From Bacillota bacterium (lineage in GTDB: Bacteria; Bacillota; UBA4882; UBA10575), in assembly GCA_012838955.1 (NCBI GenBank), contig DUOH01000060.1, positions 1 through 64,000 on the forward strand: a DNA stretch of 64,000 bases, given 5' to 3'. A program made the position numbers and the translations under genes. Below, piece after piece: positions 26,377-35,020 of the stretch (position 1 is its first letter; every line of letters begins with the position of its first letter). Under the pieces are notes generated by a model. It did no database searches, was not told the origin of the DNA, and saw only the letters and a program-made list of their open reading frames with translations.

Positions 26377-27807
26377 TCAATAGTTCGGCTTGGCAAGAGG
26401 TTCTCCGAGCTCCCCTGTTCTCCGGTTGAAGTCAGGATAGATATTCCAACCTCGCTCAAAGTCGGGATTATTCCTGTAGTACTCATCTAATTTCTCATTC
26501 CATAAATCGTCGACCTTCTTTAATTCTCCCATCAAATCTCCACCTTCGCGGATAATTCGTTGGAAAACAGTACACGGACTCTCTATCGGTCGTTCCCAAT
26601 CAGGCAAATGGGGATAGGTCGCCAAATAATCCTGGTCAAAAGTGGTGGCGAACTCAAGAAAACCCGTAGTTTGCGGAAGCTTTTTCACATAATCCTTTAT
26701 GACCAAAGGATCGATGTCAATATGAATACCCTCTTCATACATGAGGCCCCGTACCTCATATTGACTGAACCACTTAATAACTTCCCAGGCTTCTAGTTGA
26801 TGGCGGCTTTGCTTATTCAAGTTCCAAAAACCAGCCAAGACCATCGCCCGGGACTTTCCGTGAAACTCCCCGTCATAAGTGGGAATCGGCGCCACTCCCC
26901 AATCAAACTTGGCGGGAAATTGATAGTTTAATACTCCAACATCCCAGGCCTCTCCCATAAACATCCCGATTCTGCCCTGAGCAAACTGCGCCCTGAGCGC
27001 ATCATTGGTCAAGACTACGGTTCCGGGAAAGAGAGAACCGTCGGCATCCAACTTTAGCAGAAGGTCAAAGACCCGGTAATAACCTTGCATCGCCCACTTG
27101 CCTTCCTTCCAGTCCCAGAAGGCCGGGTCGCCGTTGGCTTCCGCCCATTGACTCGGCATCCATTCCAACGGCCATAGATCCGCGCCGCAATACGCAAAAC
27201 CAAAAATTTTACCGTCCCCGTATTCCGTAATTTCTTTGGCTATTTGCCGTAACTCCTGATAAGAACGGGGCGGTTGGTCCGGATCACGGCCAATCGCGCG
27301 AAAGAGATCCCGGTTATAAATTAGTCTCGAGTTGAAGACTTGTATGGGTAAGGCATAGACACGCCCTTGATAGGTGGTCAAACCTTCAATCCAGTACCAA
27401 TCAGGCCACTGCTTCTTCCATTCCTCAAAGCCAGGGAGATCATCATACCAAGTTACCGCCCCTGCCGTAAAAGGATTGGCATAGCCCGTTATAAAACCGC
27501 TGCTATATAAGTCCGGACCCTCCCCCCGGTTCTGGGCTTCATGAAAGACATTCCAGGAATCGTCACCGATGATCCGTAAGGAAACTTCAATTCCCTTTTC
27601 TTTTCCCACTGAATCATTGAATCTGTCGACCAATTTTTGCAGACAATCCGCCATATGCCGGTGGTGAGTCCACATGGAAATCTTCACTACCGGCTTAGTA
27701 TTGAAAGTAAAAATAGATCTAATCCGTAATAAGCCCTCCGGACTAAGCACAAAAACAACGCCGATTAGCAATAGAAGAAGGATTGGAATCCAGCCTTTTA
27801 CGCGCAC
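26377..27807 (-). CDS. ABC sugar transporter substrate-binding protein, family 1, membrane-anchored
   Basis: A 476-aa extracytoplasmic sugar-binding protein with a GTG start behind AAAGGGGGG. The N-terminus has an uncleaved-looking TM anchor (GWIPILLLLLIGVVFVLS) with no lipobox cysteine. The binding fold then begins KISMWTHHRHMADCLQKLVDRF and has the aromatic-rich DWYWIEGLTTYQGRVYALPI segment. It differs strongly from the other binding protein of the locus (31846-33129). The ligand is probably an oligosaccharide released by the neighbouring GH9 enzyme. It could serve uptake or sensing; the anchored form and its place next to the response regulator make a sensing role possible. Confidence 0.85.
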   Translation of the reverse strand: MRVKGWIPILLLLLIGVVFVLSPEGLLRIRSIFTFNTKPVVKISMWTHHRHMADCLQKLVDRFNDSVGKEKGIEVSLRIIGDDSWNVFHEAQNRGEGPDLYSSGFITGYANPFTAGAVTWYDDLPGFEEWKKQWPDWYWIEGLTTYQGRVYALPIQVFNSRLIYNRDLFRAIGRDPDQPPRSYQELRQIAKEITEYGDGKIFGFAYCGADLWPLEWMPSQWAEANGDPAFWDWKEGKWAMQGYYRVFDLLLKLDADGSLFPGTVVLTNDALRAQFAQGRIGMFMGEAWDVGVLNYQFPAKFDWGVAPIPTYDGEFHGKSRAMVLAGFWNLNKQSRHQLEAWEVIKWFSQYEVRGLMYEEGIHIDIDPLVIKDYVKKLPQTTGFLEFATTFDQDYLATYPHLPDWERPIESPCTVFQRIIREGGDLMGELKKVDDLWNEKLDEYYRNNPDFERGWNIYPDFNRRTGELGEPLAKPNY

Positions 27808-27873
27808 GTGATTTCGCCCCCCTTTGCATTACCTAAGTTATACCGGGCGTATGGTCACTACCCGTTAAATTAG

Positions 27874-29607
27874 TTACTGCTGTGTTCCGGCAAAGGCGGA
27901 CACCGCAAGAATGAAAGCGGCATTGTAGTCAATTGCGGTCTCGTTAGAAGAATAGGAGTTCTGTGCATCCGCATAACTGAAAGGCCCCTGATTAGCCGGT
28001 TCCACCAAAGATTCGGAGTTATTATTGGGCCCCCCCACCACCAGTCCGGGTAGAGGCTTACGCCTGGAAGCCACCAGCCGATGATGGGGATTACGCACCG
28101 TATTTGTACCTAATTGCGCCACAAAGCATTTTGATAAAGGATTTAAGCCTAAAACAAAATCCAACTGGGCCAAAGCGGCTTCCAAGTATTCAGGGTTCGG
28201 TCGAAGCTGATGCGCAAGGATCATCGTGATCCCTCTCGCCAGTCCCTCTTTATTGGAAGCCCAGGCGAAATCGGAGAATTTTAAAGAATACCTATATCCG
28301 CTCTCCTTCGTACGGAGCAACTCGCTATCCGCCGCTTCGATAATCAGATCTTCGACTATTCTTTGCAGATCCGGATTACTCTTTCCCGCCCGTGCATAAT
28401 GGAAGTACCCCAATAGTGCTGAGTCGGACCAAGAAAGCGGAGTCGGCCGGTCCAGTCTCTCTTCTCCTGCCTTGACTTTTTCCACATTCACTACTTCCGC
28501 CAGATAATCATCTCTGCCGAAAAGGGCGACCAATTCAAAAGCTGCCCACAGCCTATCCGGTCGGTCAGTGGCGGAACCATAGGCGCCTGACCCCTCATCA
28601 TCGAAACCGGAATGATCCCAGATGAAATCCGGATTCTCACACAAAAACTTCCAAGATTTCTCTGCAGCCACCAAGGCTTTTCTGGCGAAAACAGGATCAA
28701 CTTCCTCATAGATCCGGGCGGCAATAGCCATCGTGGCAACAAACTTCGCTGTATCCGCAGTTGATATGCCATAGATGTATCGTGGCTGCCTGTCAAAATC
28801 CGGAGTGGTGTTAATCGACGGCCAGCGGCTTCCGGAGAGCTTGTGATAGACTGCGCCGTCCGGACGCTGCATGGTAAAGAGCCATTCCAGACCGATTCGC
28901 GCTTCGTCCAATAGATCCGGGATACCGTTTCCGCTCTCCGGTATATCGAACTGCCCGTCATAAAATTTTTCGGGCCACAATTCATAAGCGGTCAGCATTT
29001 GCGCTGCAGTTACAGTAGTTGTGCTTACATATTTACCGTAATCTCCCGCATCATGCCAGCCTCCGACGGAGAAAATCTTTTCATTGGCTGCATAGAACTG
29101 ATCAGCCCGGGCTAAAAACCCATCTTTCAGGTGACAGTAGGGGTGGTAATGACCGGTTGTTTCCAAGTCATTCAATTCAATACCGCACCGCTGCAGGTAT
29201 AGAAATCTCGTCCCCAGCTTCAAAGGGTCATTATACACATCAGGACCAATGATAAAAGAATAGGATTCCCCTACCCCCGGCACCAGAATACGATATCTAC
29301 CCGGGATAACGAAAGAGGTGAATTCCCCCTGCCAAATCACCCGTTCCGAAGTCCGGTCATAAACAGGCCGTAAGGTCCCTTTATACATCTCCTTCTTGCT
29401 TTCCTCCGCCAAAAGAATGAACTCCCCGGCTTCCTCTGCGGAAACCACCCGCTTAAAATAGTCTGGTAAATACCCCACCTGGTTGACAAAGACTTTTTTA
29501 CCGGTCTCCGCTTCTTTCGGCACGCCGACGGCGGTAAATTCTGCGCAGGACAGCAGCGCCGGGATGACAAGGAAACTAAGTATATAACATAACTGTCTCT
29601 TCTTCAT
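27874..29607 (-). CDS. Glycoside hydrolase family 9 lipoprotein
   Basis: A secreted glycosidase of 577 aa. The chosen ATG follows GGGGAGGAC; a start fourteen codons upstream has no site. The signal peptide ends in the lipobox LLSC (cysteine about 21), so the enzyme is a lipoprotein. A CelD-type Ig-like domain (about 36-122) precedes the (alpha/alpha)6 catalytic domain. Catalytic signatures are WHDAGDYGKYV (about 184-194), NPHHR near residue 515, and the proton-donor region NETAIDYNAAF near the end. Members include endoglucanases, cellodextrinases and exo-glucosaminidases. Membrane anchoring and the ABC genes beside it suggest action on imported oligosaccharides, not on solid cellulose. The exact substrate is open. 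Confidence 0.9.
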   Translation of the reverse strand: MKKRQLCYILSFLVIPALLSCAEFTAVGVPKEAETGKKVFVNQVGYLPDYFKRVVSAEEAGEFILLAEESKKEMYKGTLRPVYDRTSERVIWQGEFTSFVIPGRYRILVPGVGESYSFIIGPDVYNDPLKLGTRFLYLQRCGIELNDLETTGHYHPYCHLKDGFLARADQFYAANEKIFSVGGWHDAGDYGKYVSTTTVTAAQMLTAYELWPEKFYDGQFDIPESGNGIPDLLDEARIGLEWLFTMQRPDGAVYHKLSGSRWPSINTTPDFDRQPRYIYGISTADTAKFVATMAIAARIYEEVDPVFARKALVAAEKSWKFLCENPDFIWDHSGFDDEGSGAYGSATDRPDRLWAAFELVALFGRDDYLAEVVNVEKVKAGEERLDRPTPLSWSDSALLGYFHYARAGKSNPDLQRIVEDLIIEAADSELLRTKESGYRYSLKFSDFAWASNKEGLARGITMILAHQLRPNPEYLEAALAQLDFVLGLNPLSKCFVAQLGTNTVRNPHHRLVASRRKPLPGLVVGGPNNNSESLVEPANQGPFSYADAQNSYSSNETAIDYNAAFILAVSAFAGTQQ

Positions 29608-29734
29608 CAGCCGTCCTCCCCTCTTTTGACTGATTTTTCTTCTCTTCATAACACGTAACGTACTATTTATTTATATACGACTTCCCGTGTAACAACAAAG
29701 ATGGTATAGAAGAAGACAAAACCAGAATAAACCG

Positions 29735-29769
29735 TAAAAGGGTCACCTTTATTTTCTAATGGTGACCCT
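29735..29769 (-). terminator. Stem-loop between permease and GH9 genes, likely partial terminator
   Basis: Nine-base perfect arms AGGGTCACC / GGTGACCCT (29739-29747 and 29761-29769), extended by further A-T pairs, followed on the minus strand by TTTTA. It lies in the 282-bp gap between the second permease gene and the GH9 gene. The rest of that gap shows no gene. Transcription of the downstream genes may be reduced or may restart here. Confidence 0.6.
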
Positions 29770-29889
29770 AAAGCTCTGATCAAAGCATCCTGTTTTCCAA
29801 GCCAAAATACCGTCCATTTTATACTGTACTTCAGTACACAGCTTTTTCGGTAGGTTTTCCAAAAACGTTGCGCTGTTGATAACGGAAGA

Positions 29890-30801
29890 TCAACCTTTAA
29901 CACTACCGGACAGCCCTTCCATGAATTGCCGTTGATAGATGAGGAAAAAGACGATTGGTACGAAAACGGCTAAAAATCCGGTAGCCATCATCGCGTCATA
30001 ATCCTTGGCAATGGTAATGCTATCCATGACCTGCAGTTTAATGGGTAGAGTATGCAACGTTCTGTTCCGCAAGACAATCATGGGGATTAGAAAATCATTC
30101 CAGATCAACCGGAACTGATAAATCGCCAGAGCGGAAAGGGCCGGTTTACTTATGGGAAGAATAATCTGCCACCAAATCCGTAATTTATTGGCGCCGTCCA
30201 TAACCGCCGCTTCAATCAGTGAGATTGGTAACCTCACATAAAACTGTCGGATTAAGAATACGCCAAAGGCGGACGCCCCATAGAGTAGAATCAAACCGAG
30301 ATGTTTATTGAACAAACCTAAGGTCCGTAATACCCGGTACATCGGCGCCAGCAGCGTATCCATGGGTAACATCATCGTGGACAAGATAAACATGAAGATG
30401 ATGTCCCGGCCTCTAAACTTTAAAAAGGCAAAGGCATAGGCAGCCAAGGAACAAACGAGTAAGGTGACGATCACCCCACAGGCGGTCACAAAGACCGAAT
30501 TCAAGAAACCTTGACCCACCTGATATTTTTGAAGAGCCAATTTAAATGAAGCAAAAGAATAACTGCGAAAAGTCACCCAAGGAGCGGCTTGGAGGATCTT
30601 TGGAGGCACCTGAAAAATCTCAATCCGCGGCCTGAAAGAGACATCAAACAACCAGAGCAAAGGAGTAAGATAGATAAAAGCAATGAGACCAAAAATGACC
30701 ATGCCAATATATTGCAAAGTCTTCCTGTGGAAGCGAGACTTTTTGTTCAATAAAGCCGCATCCATCTTCTTCTCTAAAGAAGTGTGCATTGATGATAACA
30801 T
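29890..30801 (-). CDS. Carbohydrate ABC transporter permease (MalG-like)
   Basis: A 303-aa inner-membrane permease with six TM helices, the first at about 28-50 (YIGMVIFGLIAFIYLTPLLWL). The EAA loop that docks the ATPase is EAAVMDGANKLRIWWQIILPISKPAL (shown from about residue 200). The start is the ATG seven bases past GGGGAGGT; an ATG two codons earlier abuts that site. It pairs with the MalF-like permease just upstream (16-bp gap). No ATPase gene lies in the locus, so a shared MsmX-type ATPase encoded elsewhere is likely. Confidence 0.93.
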   Translation of the reverse strand: MLSSMHTSLEKKMDAALLNKKSRFHRKTLQYIGMVIFGLIAFIYLTPLLWLFDVSFRPRIEIFQVPPKILQAAPWVTFRSYSFASFKLALQKYQVGQGFLNSVFVTACGVIVTLLVCSLAAYAFAFLKFRGRDIIFMFILSTMMLPMDTLLAPMYRVLRTLGLFNKHLGLILLYGASAFGVFLIRQFYVRLPISLIEAAVMDGANKLRIWWQIILPISKPALSALAIYQFRLIWNDFLIPMIVLRNRTLHTLPIKLQVMDSITIAKDYDAMMATGFLAVFVPIVFFLIYQRQFMEGLSGSVKG

Positions 30802-30817
30802 GTTCATACCTCCCCTC

Positions 30818-31753
30818 TTAATACTCCTCGGATTGACCAAGGCCGATCGTAAAGATCTGGATCAGGACGAAGATCAAAATAATCAGGAATAGTATCCACC
30901 CGGCGGCAGTAGCCAAACCCAGCTCGAAATTGTTGGAGAAGCCGTAGAAATAGATGAACGGCACTGCGGTAAGGGCTTTCATCCCTGGTCCGTACCCGGC
31001 ATTGGGGAAGAGCATAAAGGAGTACTCGAATTGCCGCATTCCTCCGATGGCGGAGGTAATGAGCACAAACATCAACGCCGGCCTAATCAATGGCAAAGTA
31101 ATCTGAAACATGGTACGCAGCGGTGAAGCCCCGTCCAATTTGGCCACTTCATAGATGGTCGGATCAATGGCCTGGATCGAGGCTAATAAATACACCATAT
31201 GAAAACCGGTCCACTGCCAGAAACTAACAAGAATCATCAACGGAATACATAATTGGGGAGTAAACAACCAATCAATCTTTGCCATACCAAAGTTGGCCAG
31301 TACCCAGTTGATTAAACCGGTGTCCTTATTAAAGAGCATCCGGAAGACCAATGAGGCAACCACCGTATTAATTAGGACCGGAACATAAAAAGCGGCCCTC
31401 AAGATACCGCGAATTTTTCCAAAGACCGTGCTATTTAAGATACAGGCCAAGATGAAGGCGATCGGCATCTGAGTAACTAAACCCCCGAACATAAAGAGGA
31501 AACTACGTCCAATCGCCGGCCAAAAATCCGGATTTTCGCCGGAGAGCAGGTGGCGATAGTTTTCTACCCCAATCCATTCTCCGAAATTAATCCCCTGCGC
31601 ATCAGTAAAGCCCATTTTTATTCCAACATAAATAGTATAGAAGTTAAAGAGCAACAACAAAATTAGAAAGGGGGCGATGAAAAAGTAGGGTTCTACCTTT
31701 GAAAACTTGAAGAAACGAGAACGAGGCCTGCGTACAGCAGCAATAGAACTCAC
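30818..31753 (-). CDS. Carbohydrate ABC transporter permease (MalF-like)
   Basis: A 311-aa inner-membrane permease. The GTG start follows AAAGGAG with good spacing; another GTG three codons upstream overlaps that site. TM1 is at about 24-46 (YFFIAPFLILLLLFNFYTIYV). The EAA loop reads EVAKLDGASPLRTMFQITLPLIRPAL from about residue 213. It forms a heterodimer with the MalG-like permease. A long stem-loop separates it from the binding-protein gene upstream. Confidence 0.93.
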   Translation of the reverse strand: MSSIAAVRRPRSRFFKFSKVEPYFFIAPFLILLLLFNFYTIYVGIKMGFTDAQGINFGEWIGVENYRHLLSGENPDFWPAIGRSFLFMFGGLVTQMPIAFILACILNSTVFGKIRGILRAAFYVPVLINTVVASLVFRMLFNKDTGLINWVLANFGMAKIDWLFTPQLCIPLMILVSFWQWTGFHMVYLLASIQAIDPTIYEVAKLDGASPLRTMFQITLPLIRPALMFVLITSAIGGMRQFEYSFMLFPNAGYGPGMKALTAVPFIYFYGFSNNFELGLATAAGWILFLIILIFVLIQIFTIGLGQSEEY

Positions 31754-31780
31754 CTGTTTCACTCCTTTTTAACTGTAGAA

Positions 31781-31810
31781 CAGTAGGGAAGCAGCGACGC
31801 TTCCCTACTG
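31781..31810 (-). promoter_or_regulatory. Intercistronic stem-loop after the sugar-binding protein gene
   Basis: Twelve-base perfect arms CAGTAGGGAAGC / GCTTCCCTACTG (31781-31792 and 31799-31810) around a six-base loop, in the 92-bp gap between the binding-protein and MalF-like genes. No T tract follows on the minus strand, so it is better read as an mRNA-stabilising or processing hairpin than as a full terminator. Such structures raise binding-protein levels over permease levels in known sugar operons. Confidence 0.7.
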
Positions 31811-31845
31811 CGCTTTTCTGCCGTAGCTATGCAAGAGGGTCTCTC

Positions 31846-33129
31846 TTATTTTACACGTCTCATAGCCTTAGCTTGAGCATCTTTCAGCCCTTGCTCAACG
31901 CTCTTGTTACCGGCAACCATTTCGGTAAATTCGGCGTTGAAGTCGGTGAATACGGCATCCCAGAAGATATCGCCGGTATTCATGGACGGAATCTCGTCAG
32001 CCAAATCGGTGAGGAGAACTCCGGTTTTTTGTCCGCCAAAGCGCGGGTCAGGTTGTTTGAAAGCCTCGTCATTCCAAACGCTGGAGAACGGAGGAATCAT
32101 CCGGGAATCCACATACCGTTTGGTCAGGCTGGCTTCGTCATATTGCATATACTCAATGATTTGATACAGTTTATCTTGGTTCTTAGCCAGTTTGGTGATG
32201 GCCATGAAGGTTCCACCCCAAGAAGCCGTTCTCGGTCCGCCCTTCTTGTACACCGGCAGGTCACGCATACGGAATTGGTATTTTCCTTCAGCGGCGGCGG
32301 TGTTAACCTGCTCAATCCACCAGTCCGGAGTAGCGTAGGAGGCTAAAGTACCGTCGGCCAAGAGAGCCCCGAAGTTACCCCAGTCCCAAGTACACATCAT
32401 ACCGGTATTGATTTTGTCAACCCACCATTTTACAAATTCAGCAAATTCTTTATTGGTAAAGATCGGTTTGCCGTTTTTATCAAGAACCTGGGCGCCGGTT
32501 TGGTTCCAAATCATCCACATGGTGGCGCCTAACCCGCCGCCATCATACGGAAGCGCATAATGCATGGGGCTACCGTCAGCCTTTTTCTTGGCAGTCAGTT
32601 TCTTCGCGGCTTCGAAGAACTCATCCCAAGTTTTGATCTTGGCTACGTCCACGCCGACTTCTTTCCACAGAGTGTCATTGTAAACCAGGACGACCGGATG
32701 CACGTCATGGGGCAAACCGTAAACATGCCCGCCGTATTTGGTCCAAGCCACACGGCCTTCGGGAACTTTCTTAAATGCTTCGGATTTGGCGACGTATTTG
32801 TCCAAAGGAATAACCAGGCACTTTTTGGGGTCGGCATCCAAGATTCTGTTCTGTTCGATCATCCATTCGATGATATCCGGATACCCGCTCCCGTCCATCA
32901 TAGCGGCCTGCAGAGTCTGGACGAACGCATTCTGCGGGATCATTTCGATCTGCAGATCAATGTTGAATTTCTTTTCGATGTCAGCCTCTCTGGCGGTCCA
33001 CTCCTCGATATTATTCGCTGCATAGCTCCAGAAGACAACCTTCTGTTTGGCGGAGAGCCCCACAGCGGAGAAGAGACATACCACCATGGCCACTACGATT
33101 AGAGACACAACCAATTTCCTTCGTGACAT
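31846..33129 (-). CDS. Sugar ABC transporter substrate-binding protein, family 1, soluble exported form
   Basis: A 427-aa extracytoplasmic sugar-binding protein. The signal peptide (about 1-27, ending AVGLSA) has no lipobox at its cleavage site, unlike most binding proteins of monoderm Bacillota. The mature fold begins KVVFWSYAANNIEEW and has GYPDIIEWMIEQNR and a YGLPHDVHPVVLVYNDTLW segment typical of the family. The ATG follows AAAGGAGGA. It is encoded 36 bp after the histidine kinase and just before the permeases, so it is the main binding protein of this importer. The ligand is not known. Confidence 0.92.
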   Translation of the reverse strand: MSRRKLVVSLIVVAMVVCLFSAVGLSAKQKVVFWSYAANNIEEWTAREADIEKKFNIDLQIEMIPQNAFVQTLQAAMMDGSGYPDIIEWMIEQNRILDADPKKCLVIPLDKYVAKSEAFKKVPEGRVAWTKYGGHVYGLPHDVHPVVLVYNDTLWKEVGVDVAKIKTWDEFFEAAKKLTAKKKADGSPMHYALPYDGGGLGATMWMIWNQTGAQVLDKNGKPIFTNKEFAEFVKWWVDKINTGMMCTWDWGNFGALLADGTLASYATPDWWIEQVNTAAAEGKYQFRMRDLPVYKKGGPRTASWGGTFMAITKLAKNQDKLYQIIEYMQYDEASLTKRYVDSRMIPPFSSVWNDEAFKQPDPRFGGQKTGVLLTDLADEIPSMNTGDIFWDAVFTDFNAEFTEMVAGNKSVEQGLKDAQAKAMRRVK

Positions 33130-33165
33130 ACAACATCCTCCTTTAATAAATTTTTAACAATTTAA

Positions 33166-34782
33166 TTATCGCCCAAAAATACGGATATGCCTACCTGGAA
33201 CTTTTCTCAACATCGAAAAGATTTTTGTCTTTTTTGTTACGGAATTGTTGAAGTTTTCTCGACATCTCAACACCACTTCGGCTGTGGTCCCTTGCCCCGG
33301 AGTTGACCACAGATTCAAGAAGCCGTGGTGGGCTTTGATCACCCGGTGACAATAGGCCAGTCCCATCCCCCAGTTATTCTTCGTTGGTTTGGTGGTAAAG
33401 AACGGTCGGAAGACCTTCTTCAAATTTTCCTTGGGAATGCCCGTACCGTTATCGGTAATTCTAATAAAAGCCCATTCAAACTCTCTACCGATCTCCACCC
33501 TGATCCATGGCCTGAAGTTGGAGTTATCCTTACTATGCAGCGCTTCGGCGGCGTTTTCCAGCAGATTCTCCAGCACTGCGCTGAGGTGTTGTTGATCTCC
33601 CCACACATTGACCTCTCCCACCGGGTTGTCCAGGAAGATGTTGATTCCCTCCAGTTTTGCGGCGCAACGGACTTTCGCCTCTTCATAAAGGCGACTTAAA
33701 GACAGAGTCTTCGTCATCACTTGCAACCGATCGGACTGCGTATGCAACTCATCCAGCTGCGTCAAAGCATCCACGCAAACCTCTCTGGCCCATTTGACCT
33801 GGGTATGTACTCTTTCAACCTCTTTGCCCTGCCAGGGTTTGAGTTCTTGCGCCACCAAATCCATAGCCATTTGAATGGCGAGAAAACGGTTTTTAAAAGT
33901 ATGTAACACCAAACGTACCGCCTGGTTCGCCACGTTAATCTGTCTGTCTAAGTCCGGCGCGCCCACCCGCCAACTACCCAAAAAGCCGTACCTGAAGATG
34001 GAGACCAAAACGAGGATGATAAAGACCAACCCCGCCAGAGGCACGGCTTGAAGATAGGTGATATCAAAGACCGGATACTTAGCGGCAGGCAAAAGTGTGG
34101 TGGCCATCGGGTGGGCATTTAAGACACTGGCCTTTCCCATCCCGAACAGCAGAAGAGAAAAGAGGGAGAGCACCCCGCAACCCATCCCAACACAAAGGGC
34201 TTGTGCTCTTTTTTGTAAAATCATACTGTACACCCAGGGCAAAAGAATTCTATGTAAGGCATAGATGAGGATCGAGGCAATCAGCGCCAAGGAGATTTCA
34301 TCCATAATCTGCAGCATCCTTTCCCAGCCTTGATAGGCCTTGGGGTTGCTTAGGTATTTGACGCCTTGTCTATAAAGGATGAAGAGATGCTTGGGATCAT
34401 AAGTCCAGAGGATTAGGGTCAGCAGTGTCAGGATCACCGAAGTTATAATCGTTTCCCGGTGCCGCCACCGTTCCACGGAATAGGAGAAGGCGAAACCAAG
34501 TAAGGCCACGACAAACCCGACCAAGCTCCAGAGGCGAAACCGCATAAAGGTCTCCAAGGGCAGATGGGCCAGGATTCGCCACGCCCAACTCGGCTGATCC
34601 AACGGCATTATCAACCCTTCCAGTTGATAATTGCCGAACCTGGCAATGAAGCCGATCAAGCCCAGGATACAAAAGCCGAAGGTGATCAGGATTAAACCCA
34701 GCCAGATTGCTTGATAGCCTCGAGGCACCCTGGCCAACATAAATAAAGCAAGCACTAAGAATAAGATGGCGATCAGGGGCAA
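33166..34782 (-). CDS. Membrane sensor histidine kinase with multi-TM N-terminus
   Basis: A 538-aa kinase with TTG start behind GGGGGAGG. The N-terminal half has about eight hydrophobic segments (residues 1-270) and no extracytoplasmic domain of size. The likely phosphoacceptor is the histidine in LVLHTFKNRFLAIQ (about residue 292), an H-box unlike the usual HELRTP. The ATPase domain has the N box NLLENAAEAL, DNGTGIPKE and FFTTKPTKNNWGMGLAYCH. It opens the locus that ends with the LuxR-type regulator. It probably senses a glycan state through the membrane or by contact with a binding protein; this is inference. Confidence 0.85.
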   Translation of the reverse strand: MPLIAILFLVLALFMLARVPRGYQAIWLGLILITFGFCILGLIGFIARFGNYQLEGLIMPLDQPSWAWRILAHLPLETFMRFRLWSLVGFVVALLGFAFSYSVERWRHRETIITSVILTLLTLILWTYDPKHLFILYRQGVKYLSNPKAYQGWERMLQIMDEISLALIASILIYALHRILLPWVYSMILQKRAQALCVGMGCGVLSLFSLLLFGMGKASVLNAHPMATTLLPAAKYPVFDITYLQAVPLAGLVFIILVLVSIFRYGFLGSWRVGAPDLDRQINVANQAVRLVLHTFKNRFLAIQMAMDLVAQELKPWQGKEVERVHTQVKWAREVCVDALTQLDELHTQSDRLQVMTKTLSLSRLYEEAKVRCAAKLEGINIFLDNPVGEVNVWGDQQHLSAVLENLLENAAEALHSKDNSNFRPWIRVEIGREFEWAFIRITDNGTGIPKENLKKVFRPFFTTKPTKNNWGMGLAYCHRVIKAHHGFLNLWSTPGQGTTAEVVLRCRENFNNSVTKKTKIFSMLRKVPGRHIRIFGR

Positions 34783-34831
34783 TTCAATTCCTCCCCCTGT
34801 GTTTTTTGACTCTTTCTATTCTTCTGCATAA

Positions 34832-34861
34832 AATCTACTAAATCCTGCAACACAATGTCAA
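34832..34861 (-). promoter_or_regulatory. Possible promoter of the kinase/ABC/GH9 locus
   Basis: A consensus TTGACA (34856-34861) with an 18-bp spacer to TAGATT (34832-34837), minus strand, about 50 bp upstream of the kinase start. The -10 box is weak. The gap 34783-35020 otherwise shows no gene I can support. Confidence 0.4.
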
Positions 34862-35020
34862 CTGAAAGCCCGCGTCAAGCACGCGCGCCACTGTTTTCAT
34901 CAGTTCTTGCTGTACATTGGCAAAGCCTCGATCGGCATTAAGAACAAAGGGCCTTCGCTTTCTTGAACACGTAGAAATTCCGGCCTGTGGAGAAAATAAA
35001 GATGTTTCAATGGAACATAA

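Noticed and set aside
28491-28985. 164-aa ORF in another frame of the GH9 gene
   Set aside because: Lies wholly inside the well-supported GH9 coding region.
34865-35015. Short reading frames that resemble protein fragments between yhaN and the histidine kinase (for example one ending FVLNADRGFANVQQ and on)
   Set aside because: No start signal, two overlapping frames look equally plausible, and no family was recognised; a transposase remnant could not be supported.
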